Part shown: in pieces, positions 15,398 through 24,515 of the stretch | Layout: every line of letters begins with the position of its first letter | How positions within the stretch are numbered: the first letter of the stretch is position 1 | Origin: Belliella pelovolcani | GTDB taxonomy: Bacteria; Bacteroidota; Bacteroidia; Cytophagales; Cyclobacteriaceae | DNA length: 64,000 bases | Assembly (NCBI RefSeq): GCF_900156785.1 | Contig: NZ_FTOP01000007.1 | Location: 62,001-126,000 of the forward strand | Direction of reading: 5' to 3' | Notes under the pieces: generated by a model | Databases searched by the model: none | What the model saw: the letters and a program-made list of their open reading frames with translations, nothing else | Told to the model about the DNA's origin: nothing | Translations under genes and position numbers: made by a program

Positions 15398-17197
15398 ATG
15401 GATAGAAATCAAGCGACAGGTTTGATCCTTTTCGCCGCAGTCATTCTGGTGTATTCGATTTTCTTCGCCAGTACCCCTGAGCCGCAAGTACAAGAACCTA
15501 CCGGCGAGGTAGTTTCTAATGTTCAAGAACCACAAAGCAGTGAAAGCTTAGACCTTGTATTGGAGGAACCTGATAGTCTTCAAGACATAAGAGCTCAGGT
15601 TCAATTTGGCGTTTTTGCTCCTTTGACAAGAGGGGAAGCTTCAGAAGTTACTTTGGAAAATGACAAGATGATTGTCACTTTCTCTACCAAAGGTGCTGAA
15701 ATCACTCAAGTAATCTTGAAAGAGTTTGATTCTTGGGACAGAACCCCATTGGTGCTTTTGGATGAAAATAGTTCAGACATTTCTTATGAAATCAATACCA
15801 CAAAAGGTCCATTGAGCTTGAATGAATTCTTTTTCAATGCCAATACAGGCACGAGAACATCTGAAGCTGGAGAGGTTTCATTTGTAGAATTTACCGCTCA
15901 GACTGGCTCAGCTACGATTAAGAGAACATATACTTTAGCGGCAGGAAGCTATTTGGTAGACAAGAACTTAGAGCTTTCTGGTTTTGGTAGCCAATTGGTA
16001 GATTCCAATGTGAATATCCTCTGGGATGATCGTCTCAAAAAGCATGAAGAAGACATCGAAGAGTCCAGAAGAAAAACCAATATCAACTTTTACAAATCTA
16101 CTGGAAAGCACGACTACCTCAGCTTGACCAAGGAAATGGCTAGTGAGCAAGTATCAGAGCCATTGAAGTGGATAGGTTTTAGCCAGCGATTTTTCACCTC
16201 AGGGATCATTGCTGCCAATCAATTCAATTCAGCCAACCTAGAGCAGGTCACTCCAAAAGACACACTTTCTGTCAAAAACTTAAAAGCAAGCATCTCCCTG
16301 CCATTGGAAAATGGCCAGGCAGGATTGAGTTACTACTTCGGACCCAACAACTTCAAAGTTCTCAAAAGCATCACGCCTGGATTTGAAGAAAATGTGGACA
16401 TGGGTTATGTCTTCGTAAGCTGGGTAAATAAGTATATCATTGTAAACCTATTCCAGTTCTTAGAAAAATACTTCAGCAACTATGGTATCATCATCATCTT
16501 GGTGGTGTTGATCATCAAAGGTTTCCTATTCCCGCTTACTTACAAATCCTATGTAGGCATGGCGAAAATGCGGGTGATCAAGCCGGAGATAGACGAGCTG
16601 AAGGAGAAATACAAAGACGATCCGACAAAGCAGCAGCAAGAGCAGATGAAGCTTTTTGGCCAATTAGGTGTCAGTCCGATATCTGGCTGTCTACCCATGT
16701 TGCTTCAAATGCCATTCTTATTTGCGATGTTCTTTTTCTTCCCGAATTCCATCGAGATGAGACAAGAATCCTTCTTGTGGGCGCATGATTTGTCTACTTA
16801 CGACGCATTCATCAAGCTACCATTTACGATACCTTTCTATGGGGCGCATATCTCTTTGTTCACACTCTTGATGACAGTATCGCAGATCGCTTATACACAT
16901 TTCAACAATCAACTGACTGCGGCTCAAGGTCCTATGAAAAACTTAGGATATATCATGCCAATTGGCTTTATGTTTATCCTCAACTCCTATCCTGCAGCAT
17001 TGAGTTTCTACTATTTTGTATCTAACATGGTGACATTTGGTCAGCAGGCCTTGATCAAGCTATTTGTAGACGACAAAAAAATCAGAGAAAAAATCGAAGC
17101 TAGCAAAATCAAGAATGCGAACAAGAAGAAATCTAAGTTCCAGCAGAAGCTTGAAGATGCAATGAAAGCGGCGGAAGCTAATAAGAAAAAGAAGTAA
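15398..17197 (+). CDS. yidC: Membrane protein insertase YidC, 599 aa
   Basis: This inner-membrane protein inserts and folds membrane proteins alone or with Sec. It has an N-terminal TM (about residues 6-26, TGLILFAAVILVYSIFFAS). A large periplasmic beta-sandwich domain follows to about residue 350, as in Gram-negative YidC. The conserved core comes next: 'YGIIIILVVLIIKGFLFPLTYKSYVGMAKM', a cytoplasmic helical hairpin 'PEIDELKEKYKDDPTKQQQEQMKLFG', then 'GVSPISGCLPMLLQMPFLFAMFFFF'. The tail is strongly basic (KNANKKKSKFQQKLED...NKKKK), as expected for ribosome contact. Confidence 0.97.
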   Translation: MDRNQATGLILFAAVILVYSIFFASTPEPQVQEPTGEVVSNVQEPQSSESLDLVLEEPDSLQDIRAQVQFGVFAPLTRGEASEVTLENDKMIVTFSTKGAEITQVILKEFDSWDRTPLVLLDENSSDISYEINTTKGPLSLNEFFFNANTGTRTSEAGEVSFVEFTAQTGSATIKRTYTLAAGSYLVDKNLELSGFGSQLVDSNVNILWDDRLKKHEEDIEESRRKTNINFYKSTGKHDYLSLTKEMASEQVSEPLKWIGFSQRFFTSGIIAANQFNSANLEQVTPKDTLSVKNLKASISLPLENGQAGLSYYFGPNNFKVLKSITPGFEENVDMGYVFVSWVNKYIIVNLFQFLEKYFSNYGIIIILVVLIIKGFLFPLTYKSYVGMAKMRVIKPEIDELKEKYKDDPTKQQQEQMKLFGQLGVSPISGCLPMLLQMPFLFAMFFFFPNSIEMRQESFLWAHDLSTYDAFIKLPFTIPFYGAHISLFTLLMTVSQIAYTHFNNQLTAAQGPMKNLGYIMPIGFMFILNSYPAALSFYYFVSNMVTFGQQALIKLFVDDKKIREKIEASKIKNANKKKSKFQQKLEDAMKAAEANKKKK

Positions 17198-17582
17198 TTA
17201 GACTTAAAATAGACCCATGTCATTTGATAGGAATGAAAATCGATTTAGAATACATGCTTTTGATAAATTTCGATATTGGTAGATTTTAGATACTAATTGA
17301 TTTTTTGCTTCAGCCAGATTTCACCTTGAGGCAAATGATACTAGTAAAAAACATAGGATAAAAAAAATTAAAAGGGAAGCTGTTTATCAGTTTCCCTTTT
17401 AATTTGTCTAAACTCGAATGCATGAGGGTTTCGAATTGAGACCAAAAAGACTTGTGCTTTTTATAGAGATTTCATTATCAAAACGTTAACGCTATCCACA
17501 ATTTGATGTGGAAAACAAAATATATAGCGTAAAAATATAAATGATATATTTGTAGGAAGCCGACAACACAAAAAGAAATCCG
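17198..17582. other. Gene-free region between yidC and the UPF0173 gene
   Basis: There is no supported ORF in these 385 bases. A strong terminator lies at 17368-17402. A CCACA-ATTTGA-TGTGG imperfect palindrome sits near 17496-17511, and a TATATTTG -7-like box at 17545-17552 lies 31 bases before the next ATG. No -33 element at the usual spacing was found for it. No parS-like palindrome was recognised. Confidence 0.5.
17368..17402. terminator. Terminator downstream of yidC
   Basis: TTAAAAGGGAAGCTG pairs with CAGTTTCCCTTTTAA through a 5-nt loop with one G-U pair. A-rich and T-rich flanks on either side let it work in both directions. Confidence 0.85.
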
Positions 17583-18266
17583 ATGATCGAAATTACATAC
17601 TTTGGACATTCGTCTTTTTTGGTGAAAATCAAAGATCAAAGCGTGCTATTTGATCCATTTATCAGCCCAAACCCAGAAGCTTCCTCCATTGATGTGGATG
17701 CATTGAGAGCTGATTATGTGCTTTTGAGTCATGGTCACGAAGATCATGTAGCCGATGCTGAAAAGATCACCAAAAACTCCAACGCCCTGTTGATTTCCAA
17801 CTTTGAAGTAGCAAGTTGGTTTGCCAACAAAGGGGTTGAAAAATATCACCCTATGAATCATGGTGGATCAAAGGCATTGGATTTTGGAAAAATCAAATAC
17901 GTCAACGCCGTCCATAGCAGTACTTTACCAGATGGAAGTGCCGGCGGACACCCAGGTGGGTTTGTGGTCAGCCATGAAGGAGGATGCTTTTATTATGCGG
18001 GAGACACGGCATTGACCTATGATATGAAATTGATCGGAGAGGAATTCAAGGTAGATTTTGCCTTTCTTCCTATTGGCGATAATTTCACCATGGGTATTGC
18101 TGATGCGATCAAAGCTGCAAATTTTGTGGGCACTGACAAAATCATCGGCATGCATTATGACACTTTTCCTTACATTCAGATAGATTTGGAAGCTACAAAA
18201 AAATCTGCTGCAGAAGCCGGAAAAGAGTTGATTTTGCTTAATATTGGAGAATCTATTACCCTTTGA
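17583..18266 (+). CDS. UPF0173 family metal-dependent hydrolase, 227 aa
   Basis: The protein has the metallo-beta-lactamase fold. It starts MIEITYFGHSSFLVKIKDQS and carries the metal-binding motif His50-x-His52-x-Asp54-His55 in 'LLSHGHEDHVAD'. Later metal ligands are likely in 'VHSSTLPDG', 'YYAGDTAL' and the final 'GMHYDTFP'. The length and order are those of UPF0173 (YtkL-like) hydrolases, whose substrate is not settled. It lies 9 bases upstream of parA, which suggests co-transcription, though a functional link to chromosome segregation is not established. Confidence 0.9.
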   Translation: MIEITYFGHSSFLVKIKDQSVLFDPFISPNPEASSIDVDALRADYVLLSHGHEDHVADAEKITKNSNALLISNFEVASWFANKGVEKYHPMNHGGSKALDFGKIKYVNAVHSSTLPDGSAGGHPGGFVVSHEGGCFYYAGDTALTYDMKLIGEEFKVDFAFLPIGDNFTMGIADAIKAANFVGTDKIIGMHYDTFPYIQIDLEATKKSAAEAGKELILLNIGESITL

Positions 18267-18275
18267 ACCTAAATA

Positions 18276-19055
18276 ATGGGAAAAGTAATTGCTATAGCAA
18301 ACCAAAAAGGCGGTGTAGGTAAGACTACAACAGCTATGAACCTAGCTGCAAGCTTGGCGGTTTTGGAATTTAAAACATTGGTGATTGATGCCGATCCACA
18401 GGCAAACACCACTTCAGGTTTGGGACACGATCCTAAGGCGATCGAAACAAGTATTTATGAATGTATGGTAGACGGGATTGAAATTGAATCCATCATTACC
18501 AAAACAGACCTCGAACACTTAGACTTGGTACCATCTCACATTGATCTAGTCGGTGCAGAAGTAGAGATGATCAATCTGGAGAATAGAGAAGAAAAAATGA
18601 AGTCTGTCATCGCTAAGGTGAAAGACCGTTATGATTTTATCATCATCGATTGCTCTCCTTCCTTAGGATTGATCACAATCAATGCACTCACTGCTGCCAA
18701 CTCTGTAATCATCCCCGTTCAATGTGAATATTTCGCCTTAGAAGGGCTTGGGAAATTATTGAACACCATCAAAATCATACAAACCAGACTCAATCCAGAT
18801 TTGGAAATAGAAGGGATCTTACTGACCATGTACGATGTCAGATTGAGACTTTCTAACCAAGTTGTAGATGAAGTTCGCATGCATTTCAAAGGCTTGGTAT
18901 TTGAAACCATCATTCCTAGAAATGTAAGGTTGAGCGAATCTCCAAGTTTTGGCTTGCCAGTGATTGCATTTGATGCAGAGGGCAAGGGAGCCATGGCTTA
19001 CCTTAACTTAGCCAGTGAGATTGCTGCGAAAAACGGAATGGAAAAAGTAAATTGA
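18276..19055 (+). CDS. parA: Chromosome partitioning ATPase ParA (Soj), 259 aa
   Basis: ParA is a DNA-binding ATPase that moves ParB-parS complexes. The deviant Walker A motif '[18 protein letters not shown]' lies at residues 10-27. Walker A' '[16 protein letters not shown]' and Walker B '[15 protein letters not shown]' follow, then the conserved '[16 protein letters not shown]'. It lacks the N-terminal HTH of plasmid ParA proteins, matching chromosomal Soj. It is followed 9 bases later by parB. The gene pair is the standard segregation module and not part of the prophage. Confidence 0.96.
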   Translation: MGKVIAIANQKGGVGKTTTAMNLAASLAVLEFKTLVIDADPQANTTSGLGHDPKAIETSIYECMVDGIEIESIITKTDLEHLDLVPSHIDLVGAEVEMINLENREEKMKSVIAKVKDRYDFIIIDCSPSLGLITINALTAANSVIIPVQCEYFALEGLGKLLNTIKIIQTRLNPDLEIEGILLTMYDVRLRLSNQVVDEVRMHFKGLVFETIIPRNVRLSESPSFGLPVIAFDAEGKGAMAYLNLASEIAAKNGMEKVN

Positions 19056-19064
19056 TGAAGCAAT

Positions 19065-19979
19065 ATGGCTGATAAAAAACCACAGAAGAAGAATGCATTG
19101 GGAAGAGGTTTGGGTGCTTTGTTGCAAGACTCGCCTCAGAAAAATCAAAAACAAGACTTAATTCCTGCTCAAAGTTCGGCTGGCATATACGAAATAGCCA
19201 TCTCTGAGATCCAAGTCAACCCCTATCAGCCTAGAACATACTTTGATAAAGATGCCCTTCAAGAGCTTTCTGAATCCATCAAAGTTCAAGGGATCATTCA
19301 ACCCATCACGGTAAGGAAACTCGCTGACAATGAATTTCAGTTGATTTCTGGTGAAAGGAGATTTCAAGCTTCCAAACTCGCTGGTTTAGAAAAAATACCT
19401 GCTTATGTGCGAACTGCCAATGACCAGCAAATGTTGGAAATGGCATTGATTGAGAATATTCAGAGAGAAAACCTCAATGCACTTGAAATCGCACATTCCT
19501 ATCAGCGCTTGTTGGCGGAGTGTGATTTAAAGCAAGAAGAGCTTGGAGATAGAGTGGGGAAAAATAGGACAACAGTCAATAATTACCTCAGGTTGCTTAA
19601 ACTGCCACCAGATATTCAAGCTGGCATCAGAGATCAAGTCATCAGTATGGGGCACGCTAGAGCACTGATCAACATTGAAGACATTGACAAGCAATTGGCT
19701 ATCTTCAAAAAGACTGTGGAAGAGGAGCTGAGCGTGAGAAAAGTAGAGGCTTTGGTCAAGGCACTCAACAATCAAGAAGATACTGCTGAATCTAAGAAAG
19801 AGCCTGCTTTGGATCCAGTGAGAAAATATGAAATTGGCAAAATCCAGCAAAGGTTAGCCAATCACTTTGGCTCAAAAGTCCAACTCAAAGCCAATGATAA
19901 AAACAAAGGTGAGATCAAAATCCCCTTCCAATCGGCTTCCGACCTCAACAGAATCCTAGAAATATTGGAGATTATCTAA
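19065..19979 (+). CDS. parB: Chromosome partitioning protein ParB (Spo0J), 304 aa
   Basis: ParB binds parS and spreads as a CTP-dependent clamp. The N-terminus has 'KKNALGRGLGALL', the usual ParA-contacting segment. The ParB/Srx domain shows 'ISEIQVNPYQPRTYFDKDALQELSESIKVQGIIQPITVRK', 'LISGERRFQASKLAGLEKIPAYV' and 'ALIENIQRENLNALEIAHSYQRLL', the CTP-binding motifs. The central HTH is 'KQEELGDRVGKNRTTVNNYLRLLKLP'. A C-terminal dimerisation domain ends the protein. It directly follows parA. Confidence 0.96.
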   Translation: MADKKPQKKNALGRGLGALLQDSPQKNQKQDLIPAQSSAGIYEIAISEIQVNPYQPRTYFDKDALQELSESIKVQGIIQPITVRKLADNEFQLISGERRFQASKLAGLEKIPAYVRTANDQQMLEMALIENIQRENLNALEIAHSYQRLLAECDLKQEELGDRVGKNRTTVNNYLRLLKLPPDIQAGIRDQVISMGHARALINIEDIDKQLAIFKKTVEEELSVRKVEALVKALNNQEDTAESKKEPALDPVRKYEIGKIQQRLANHFGSKVQLKANDKNKGEIKIPFQSASDLNRILEILEII

Positions 19980-19983
19980 TCAG

Positions 19984-20583
19984 GTGAAACCTATTCAATA
20001 TACCCCCAGGGAAAAGTCCAAAGGCTTGGCAATGGTGCTCTTGAGAACCATTGCTGTTTTTGTTTTATTGGCTTGTTCTAATCTTACTACTTTTGGTCAA
20101 TCTGAAAGGGATACGGTATCTATCGAACTCAATGAAAAACTCCCTAAAGATCCGAAATTAGCTACCATACTCTCTGCGGTACTTCCAGGAGCAGGGCAGG
20201 TTTACAATGAAAAAGTCTGGAAATTACCGATCATTTATGGCGGCTTTGTTACCAACTTATATTTCATTGAGTTCAACAACAGGAGGTATCAGCTTTTCAG
20301 AGAAGAACTCCGCTTTTTTGATCAGAATGGCCAAAGTGAAAGCTTCCCCAATCTCAATAGAGATGCATTGGTCAGAAATGTGGACTTTTGGAGAAGAAAT
20401 AGAGACCTGAACTTTATCGTATTTGCAGCCATCTATGTACTCAATATTGTAGATGCTCAGGTAGATGCACACTTATCAGGATTTGATATCAGCGATGATA
20501 TCAGTATGAAATTTGAACCTTCCTACCAGACCCTTTTTGCAGGGGGAAATGTCGTAGGATTATCTTTGAAGCTTAATTTCTAA
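19984..20583 (+). CDS. DUF5683-family secreted/membrane protein, 199 aa
   Basis: The product has an N-terminal hydrophobic signal (MVLLRTIAVFVLLACSNLTTFGQ) and the conserved 'PKDPKLATILSAVLPGAGQVYNEKVWKLPIIYGGF' segment. It continues with 'FRRNRDLNFIVFAAIYVLNIVDAQVDAHLSGFDIS', which marks the Bacteroidota DUF5683 family. The function is not known; the protein should sit in the envelope. The frame opens at GTG 19984, four bases after parB, but ATG 20032 right before the hydrophobic stretch is an equally good start. It is wedged between parB and dapB, with 3 bases to the latter, so it belongs to the same operon. Confidence 0.82.
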   Translation: MKPIQYTPREKSKGLAMVLLRTIAVFVLLACSNLTTFGQSERDTVSIELNEKLPKDPKLATILSAVLPGAGQVYNEKVWKLPIIYGGFVTNLYFIEFNNRRYQLFREELRFFDQNGQSESFPNLNRDALVRNVDFWRRNRDLNFIVFAAIYVLNIVDAQVDAHLSGFDISDDISMKFEPSYQTLFAGGNVVGLSLKLNF

Positions 20584-20586
20584 ATA

Positions 20587-21309
20587 ATGAATATACTAAT
20601 TCTTGGCTATGGCAAAATGGGCAAAATCATCAGCGAAATTGCTGAATCAAGAGGCCATTCCATAGCCGCAAAAATCAATATTGACAATCGCAACGAATTA
20701 GATCAATTAAATCCTGCTGAAATCGATGTGGCCATTGAGTTTTCTCAACCAGAAGCCGCTGTAGATAACATCAAATGGGCGATTAGCAAAGGCATTCCTA
20801 TCGTATCTGGCACCACAGGCTGGTTGGCACAGAAGCCTGAGTTAGACAAAATGACCCTAGCGCATGATGGTGCTTTTTTCTATGCTTCCAATTACTCTAT
20901 TGGGGTGAATATTTTCTTTAAAGTCAACCAATTTCTAGCCAAACTGATGGCAGAGCAAAATGACTATAAAGTCAGCATGGAAGAAGTACACCATACAGAG
21001 AAAAAAGATGCACCAAGTGGCACTGCCATAACCCTAGCAGAAGGAATATTGGAGCAAATCACACAATTAAAAACTTGGAAACTGTCCGAAGAAGTGAGCG
21101 CTAGTGAACAAGTGCTTCCTATCACAGCCAAACGAATTGATCCGGCTCCTGGTACACATATCATTCGCTATCAGTCTGCAATCGATGATATTGAGATCAG
21201 CCACACTGCCCATAGTCGTCAGGGCTTCGCACTTGGCGCGGTCTTGGTAGCTGAGTGGATAAAAGACAAAAAAGGCGTACTATCTATGGATGATTTCCTA
21301 TCTTTCTAA
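20587..21309 (+). CDS. dapB: 4-hydroxy-tetrahydrodipicolinate reductase, 240 aa
   Basis: The enzyme reduces the dipicolinate precursor with NAD(P)H in lysine and meso-DAP synthesis. The nucleotide-binding loop 'ILGYGKMGKIISEIAESRG' is at the start. 'IEFSQPEAA' and 'PIVSGTTGW' follow, then the substrate-binding signature 'EEVHHTEKKDAPSGTAITLAEGI' with the catalytic His and Lys. The C-terminal 'HTAHSRQGFALGAVLVAEWI' is typical. The length fits the shorter Bacteroidota forms. Confidence 0.95.
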   Translation: MNILILGYGKMGKIISEIAESRGHSIAAKINIDNRNELDQLNPAEIDVAIEFSQPEAAVDNIKWAISKGIPIVSGTTGWLAQKPELDKMTLAHDGAFFYASNYSIGVNIFFKVNQFLAKLMAEQNDYKVSMEEVHHTEKKDAPSGTAITLAEGILEQITQLKTWKLSEEVSASEQVLPITAKRIDPAPGTHIIRYQSAIDDIEISHTAHSRQGFALGAVLVAEWIKDKKGVLSMDDFLSF

Positions 21310-21323
21310 TATTTTTGAAACCT

Positions 21324-22400
21324 ATGACTAGAGAAAAAAAGAAAAAATCAGCAGCCCGGGAGTGGATTGATGCATTGGTATTTGCTGTCATCGCCGCGAG
21401 TTTGATCCGATGGTTGTTGCTTGAGCCGTTTACAATTCCTACAGGATCCATGGAAAAATCCCTCCTGATAGGTGACTTCCTTTTTGTAAGTAAAATGCAT
21501 TATGGAACGAGAATCCCCAAGACTCCGCTTCAAATGCCCCTTACCCACCAGAAAATCTGGGGGACAGAAATCAAATCCTACCTAGACTGGATAGAGCTTC
21601 CTTACTACCGACTTCCAGGTTTTACTTCTGTCAAAAGAAATGATGTGGTGGTGTTCAACTATCCTGCTGAATATGAATACCCTGTAGACCTCAAGACCAA
21701 TTACATCAAGAGAGCAGTAGCTGTGCCTGGTGATGTTTTGGAAATCAAAAGCGGTCAAATCTACATCAATGGTCAAGCGGAAGATAATCCTCCTAAGATG
21801 CAGTTTTCCTATGATGTCATGACGGATAGAAACCTTTCTCCTGATTTCTTTGAAGATTATGGTATCAGTAGGGATAGCTATATGCCTTTTTCAAACGGAG
21901 TCGGATATATGGTATGGGCTACAGAAGAAGATGCCAAGAAGCTTGAAAACTTCCCTGCTATCAGTTCTGTGAGCCCTAGATTCGAAAGGTCAGATATGGG
22001 TGAATCCAAGGTATTCCCTGATGGTGCATACTTCGGTTGGAACAGAGACCATTGGGGACCGCTAGAGATACCTGGTGAAGGGTTTACCATTTCTATGAAT
22101 GAAGAAAACATGGCTAAGTATGCTTTCACAATTGAAAAATATGAAGGTCATAAAAACCTAGAAATCAAAAACAACAAACTCTATATCGATGGTCAGGAAG
22201 TTACTGAATATACTTTCAAGCAGGATTATTACTTCATGATGGGTGACAATAGACACGATTCCCTGGACTCTAGGTATTGGGGTTTTGTACCTGAAGATCA
22301 TATAGTAGGAAAAGCATGGTTCCTATGGCTGTCACTCGACAAGCATAAGTCTATGTTCAGCAAAATCCGCTGGGAGCGATTCTTCAACGGTATCAAATAA
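21324..22400 (+). CDS. lepB: Signal peptidase I, 358 aa
   Basis: This membrane protease removes signal peptides from exported proteins, of which this genome region encodes many. The N-terminal TM is 'WIDALVFAVIAASLIRWLLL'. Box B holds the catalytic Ser42 in 'IPTGSMEKSLLIGDFLFVSK'. The catalytic Lys129 is in 'NYIKRAVAVPGDVLEI'. The final boxes are 'MGDNRHDSLDSRYWGFVPEDHIVGKAWFLWLS'. A long insertion of about 120 residues between boxes D and E is common in Bacteroidota. ATG 21324 is preferred to the TTG three codons earlier. A terminator follows at 22420-22459. Confidence 0.96.
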   Translation: MTREKKKKSAAREWIDALVFAVIAASLIRWLLLEPFTIPTGSMEKSLLIGDFLFVSKMHYGTRIPKTPLQMPLTHQKIWGTEIKSYLDWIELPYYRLPGFTSVKRNDVVVFNYPAEYEYPVDLKTNYIKRAVAVPGDVLEIKSGQIYINGQAEDNPPKMQFSYDVMTDRNLSPDFFEDYGISRDSYMPFSNGVGYMVWATEEDAKKLENFPAISSVSPRFERSDMGESKVFPDGAYFGWNRDHWGPLEIPGEGFTISMNEENMAKYAFTIEKYEGHKNLEIKNNKLYIDGQEVTEYTFKQDYYFMMGDNRHDSLDSRYWGFVPEDHIVGKAWFLWLSLDKHKSMFSKIRWERFFNGIK

Positions 22401-22419
22401 GTGAATAAATCATAAGTAT

Positions 22420-22459
22420 AAAGCCAGTCGGAAATTAATTTCGCCTGGCTTTATTTTTT
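22420..22459 (+). terminator. Terminator after lepB
   Basis: AAAGCCAG at 22420-22427 pairs with CTGGCTTT at 22445-22452, and ATTTTTT follows. It closes the parA-to-lepB run. Confidence 0.85.
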
Positions 22460-22528
22460 GGCTTACTCCTTGTGTTTTAATTTTAGTACTTTTATGTAAT
22501 AAATCTTCGCTTTCAAACATGTAACCTG

Positions 22529-23383
22529 ATGCCATTTCTAGCTATGCATAAGCTTTTGTTCTTCTTATTACTCTTTCCCAATTTGCTAATAGCCCAAACC
22601 GTATGCACGCTTGAAAGCAGGCAGAAACTAGATGGATATTTAGAAAAAGCCTCTCGGATAGAGAAAGGGAAATATAGTCCTAATGAACTAAACATCATCA
22701 TTGGTAGCTGGATGCTTGGTACACCTTATGTGGAAAAAACACTGGAAATACCTGGTGATGAAAAATTGGTGATTAACCTAGTTGGACTGGATTGTACTAC
22801 CTATTTGGAAACTGTGATTGGCCTTTCCAGAATTGTTCATAATGGTACTATAGACTTTGAGAGCTATGAAAGGGCATTAGAGAAAATTAGGTATAGGGAC
22901 GGTAAACTTGGAGCATACCCCGACAGGCTCCATTATTTTTCAGATTGGCTATATGAAAACGAACAAAAGGGAATCATCAAGGATATCACAGCTGAAATTG
23001 GGGGACAATTTTATACCAACCAACCTAGCTTCATGTCAGAAAACACACAATATTATCCACAGTTGAGCTCTCCCGCCTATATCAATGACATCAAAGCTAT
23101 AGAAGCGCTAATTGCCAAAAGAAGCTATCATTACATCCTTAAATCTGACATCAAGAAACATGAATCCAACATCAAATCTGGAGATCTGATAGCGATTACC
23201 TCCTCTCTAAACAATCTTGATATTGTCCATGTGGGATTTGCAATAGAAAAGGCAGGAAGAATCCACTTACTGCATGCCAGCACACGCAGCATGCAGGTAG
23301 AAATCACAGCTGTGCCACTCGCAGATTACATTCAAAACAACAAATCCCAGACTGGTATCATGGTGGCTAGGATGCTGGATTGA
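22529..23383 (+). CDS. DUF1460 family exported amidase-like protein, 284 aa
   Basis: The N-terminus 'MHKLLFFLLLFPNLLIAQT' is a signal peptide; ATG 22544 (residue 6) is an equally good start. The mature part carries the DUF1460 pattern: 'IIIGSWMLGTPYVEKTLE', 'LVGLDCTTYLETVIGLSRI' with the probable catalytic Cys, then 'DIVHVGFAI' and 'IHLLHAST' with candidate His residues. DUF1460 proteins are NlpC/P60-related peptidoglycan amidases, known as N-acetylmuramyl-L-alanine amidase-like proteins. Location should be periplasmic. It faces ung in a convergent arrangement only 5 bases apart. Confidence 0.85.
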   Translation: MPFLAMHKLLFFLLLFPNLLIAQTVCTLESRQKLDGYLEKASRIEKGKYSPNELNIIIGSWMLGTPYVEKTLEIPGDEKLVINLVGLDCTTYLETVIGLSRIVHNGTIDFESYERALEKIRYRDGKLGAYPDRLHYFSDWLYENEQKGIIKDITAEIGGQFYTNQPSFMSENTQYYPQLSSPAYINDIKAIEALIAKRSYHYILKSDIKKHESNIKSGDLIAITSSLNNLDIVHVGFAIEKAGRIHLLHASTRSMQVEITAVPLADYIQNNKSQTGIMVARMLD

Positions 23384-23388
23384 AAGCT

Positions 23389-24051
23389 TTACCATTTGAT
23401 CGTTGATAAACCATTTTCTTCCAAGTATGTATTTGCTTTGGAAAAGTGTCCGCAACCTAAAAACCCTCTATGCGCTGAAAGTGGACTTGGATGTGGTGCA
23501 TGGAGTTTGAGATGTCTATTTTCATCTATAAAAGCCGCTTTTTTTTGAGCATAAGCTCCCCAAAGCATAAATACCACATTTGATTTTTCTTCTGCCAACT
23601 TCCTAATTACAGCATCTGTGAAAGTTTCCCATCCTTGCTTCTGATGGGAACCCGCCTGATGAGCCCTAACTGTAAGTGTTGCATTCAGGAGCAAGACTCC
23701 TTGATCTGCCCAACGAGTCAAATCTCCATTGGATGGCATGGATTGGTCTAAGTCTTTGTTGATCTCTTTGAAAATATTCAGCAAACTTGGAGGAAATGGC
23801 ACCCCAGGTCTGACAGAAAAGGACAAACCATGCGCCTGACCAGGCCCATGATAGGGATCTTGCCCCAGTATCACTACCTTCACTTGGTCAAAAGGACAAT
23901 GATCAAATGCATTGAAAATCTCTTTTCCCTTTGGGAAAATTTGTTGAGAGGCATACTCAGATCTGACAAATTCTGAAAGTTTGATGAAATAAGGTTTGCC
24001 AAATTCTTCACTCAAAACTGATTTCCAACTTGCTTCAATTTTTACATCCAT
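23389..24051 (-). CDS. ung: Uracil-DNA glycosylase, family 1, 220 aa
   Basis: The enzyme removes uracil from DNA to start base excision repair. It has the water-activating motif '[22 protein letters not shown]' with catalytic Asp65. '[29 protein letters not shown]' follows, as does the DNA-intercalating/His motif '[21 protein letters not shown]'. The length and motif spacing are those of canonical Ung. It is divergent from apaG, with a 76-base gap that holds the apaG promoter. Confidence 0.97.
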   Translation of the reverse strand: MDVKIEASWKSVLSEEFGKPYFIKLSEFVRSEYASQQIFPKGKEIFNAFDHCPFDQVKVVILGQDPYHGPGQAHGLSFSVRPGVPFPPSLLNIFKEINKDLDQSMPSNGDLTRWADQGVLLLNATLTVRAHQAGSHQKQGWETFTDAVIRKLAEEKSNVVFMLWGAYAQKKAAFIDENRHLKLHAPHPSPLSAHRGFLGCGHFSKANTYLEENGLSTIKW

Positions 24052-24067
24052 TATGGTGATTTTTTCG

Positions 24068-24097
24068 TTGCGTTTTAATTAGAATACTATAGATTTG
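24068..24097 (+). promoter_or_regulatory. apaG promoter (TTG-N19-TAGATTTG)
   Basis: TTG at 24068-24070 and TAGATTTG at 24090-24097 match the Bacteroidota housekeeping promoter with 19 bases between. This places the transcript start near 24,104, which rules out the TTG at 24095 and supports ATG 24128 as the apaG start. Confidence 0.75.
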
Positions 24098-24127
24098 TTT
24101 TCCGTAGGTTATCAAACCAAATCAATT

Positions 24128-24514
24128 ATGGTCAGTGCCATCACAGAAGGAGTCAAAGTCACCGTAGAAGCTACCTATCAGCCAGAGTTCTCCAGTCCAC
24201 ATCAGCAACACTTCGTATTTACCTACAAGGTAAATATAGAAAACAACAGTGCCCATACCATACAATTGTTGAGAAGAAAGTGGGAAATTTTTGATGCTGG
24301 CGATGCGATCAAGATTGTAGAGGGCGATGGTGTAGTAGGTCAGCAACCTACATTAGAGCCAGGTCAATCTCACGAATACATTTCAGGCTGCAATTTAAAA
24401 TCAGGGCTTGGGAAAATGCGTGGAGCTTACATGATGGAAAAGATTTTAGATGGAAACCGATTTGAAGTGGTTATTCCGGAATTCCAATTGATCTCTCAAA
24501 TCTTCGATAATTGA
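24128..24514 (+). CDS. apaG: ApaG domain protein, 128 aa
   Basis: This is a small all-beta protein of the ApaG family, historically linked to Co/Mg handling, with its real role unclear. Visible motifs are 'SAITEGVKVTVEATYQPEFSSP', 'FTYKVNIENNSAHTIQLLRRKWEIFDAG' and 'VVGQQPTLEPGQSHEYISGCNLKSGLGKMRGAYMM'. The start at 24128 gives the normal family length. A longer frame from TTG 24095 would begin inside the promoter. The gene ends one base before the methyltransferase at 24516. Confidence 0.93.
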   Translation: MVSAITEGVKVTVEATYQPEFSSPHQQHFVFTYKVNIENNSAHTIQLLRRKWEIFDAGDAIKIVEGDGVVGQQPTLEPGQSHEYISGCNLKSGLGKMRGAYMMEKILDGNRFEVVIPEFQLISQIFDN

Positions 24515-24515
24515 T

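Noticed and set aside
17440-17582. parS site near parAB
   Set aside because: The only palindrome seen (CCACA-ATTTGA-TGTGG) does not resemble the usual parS form with a central CACGTG.
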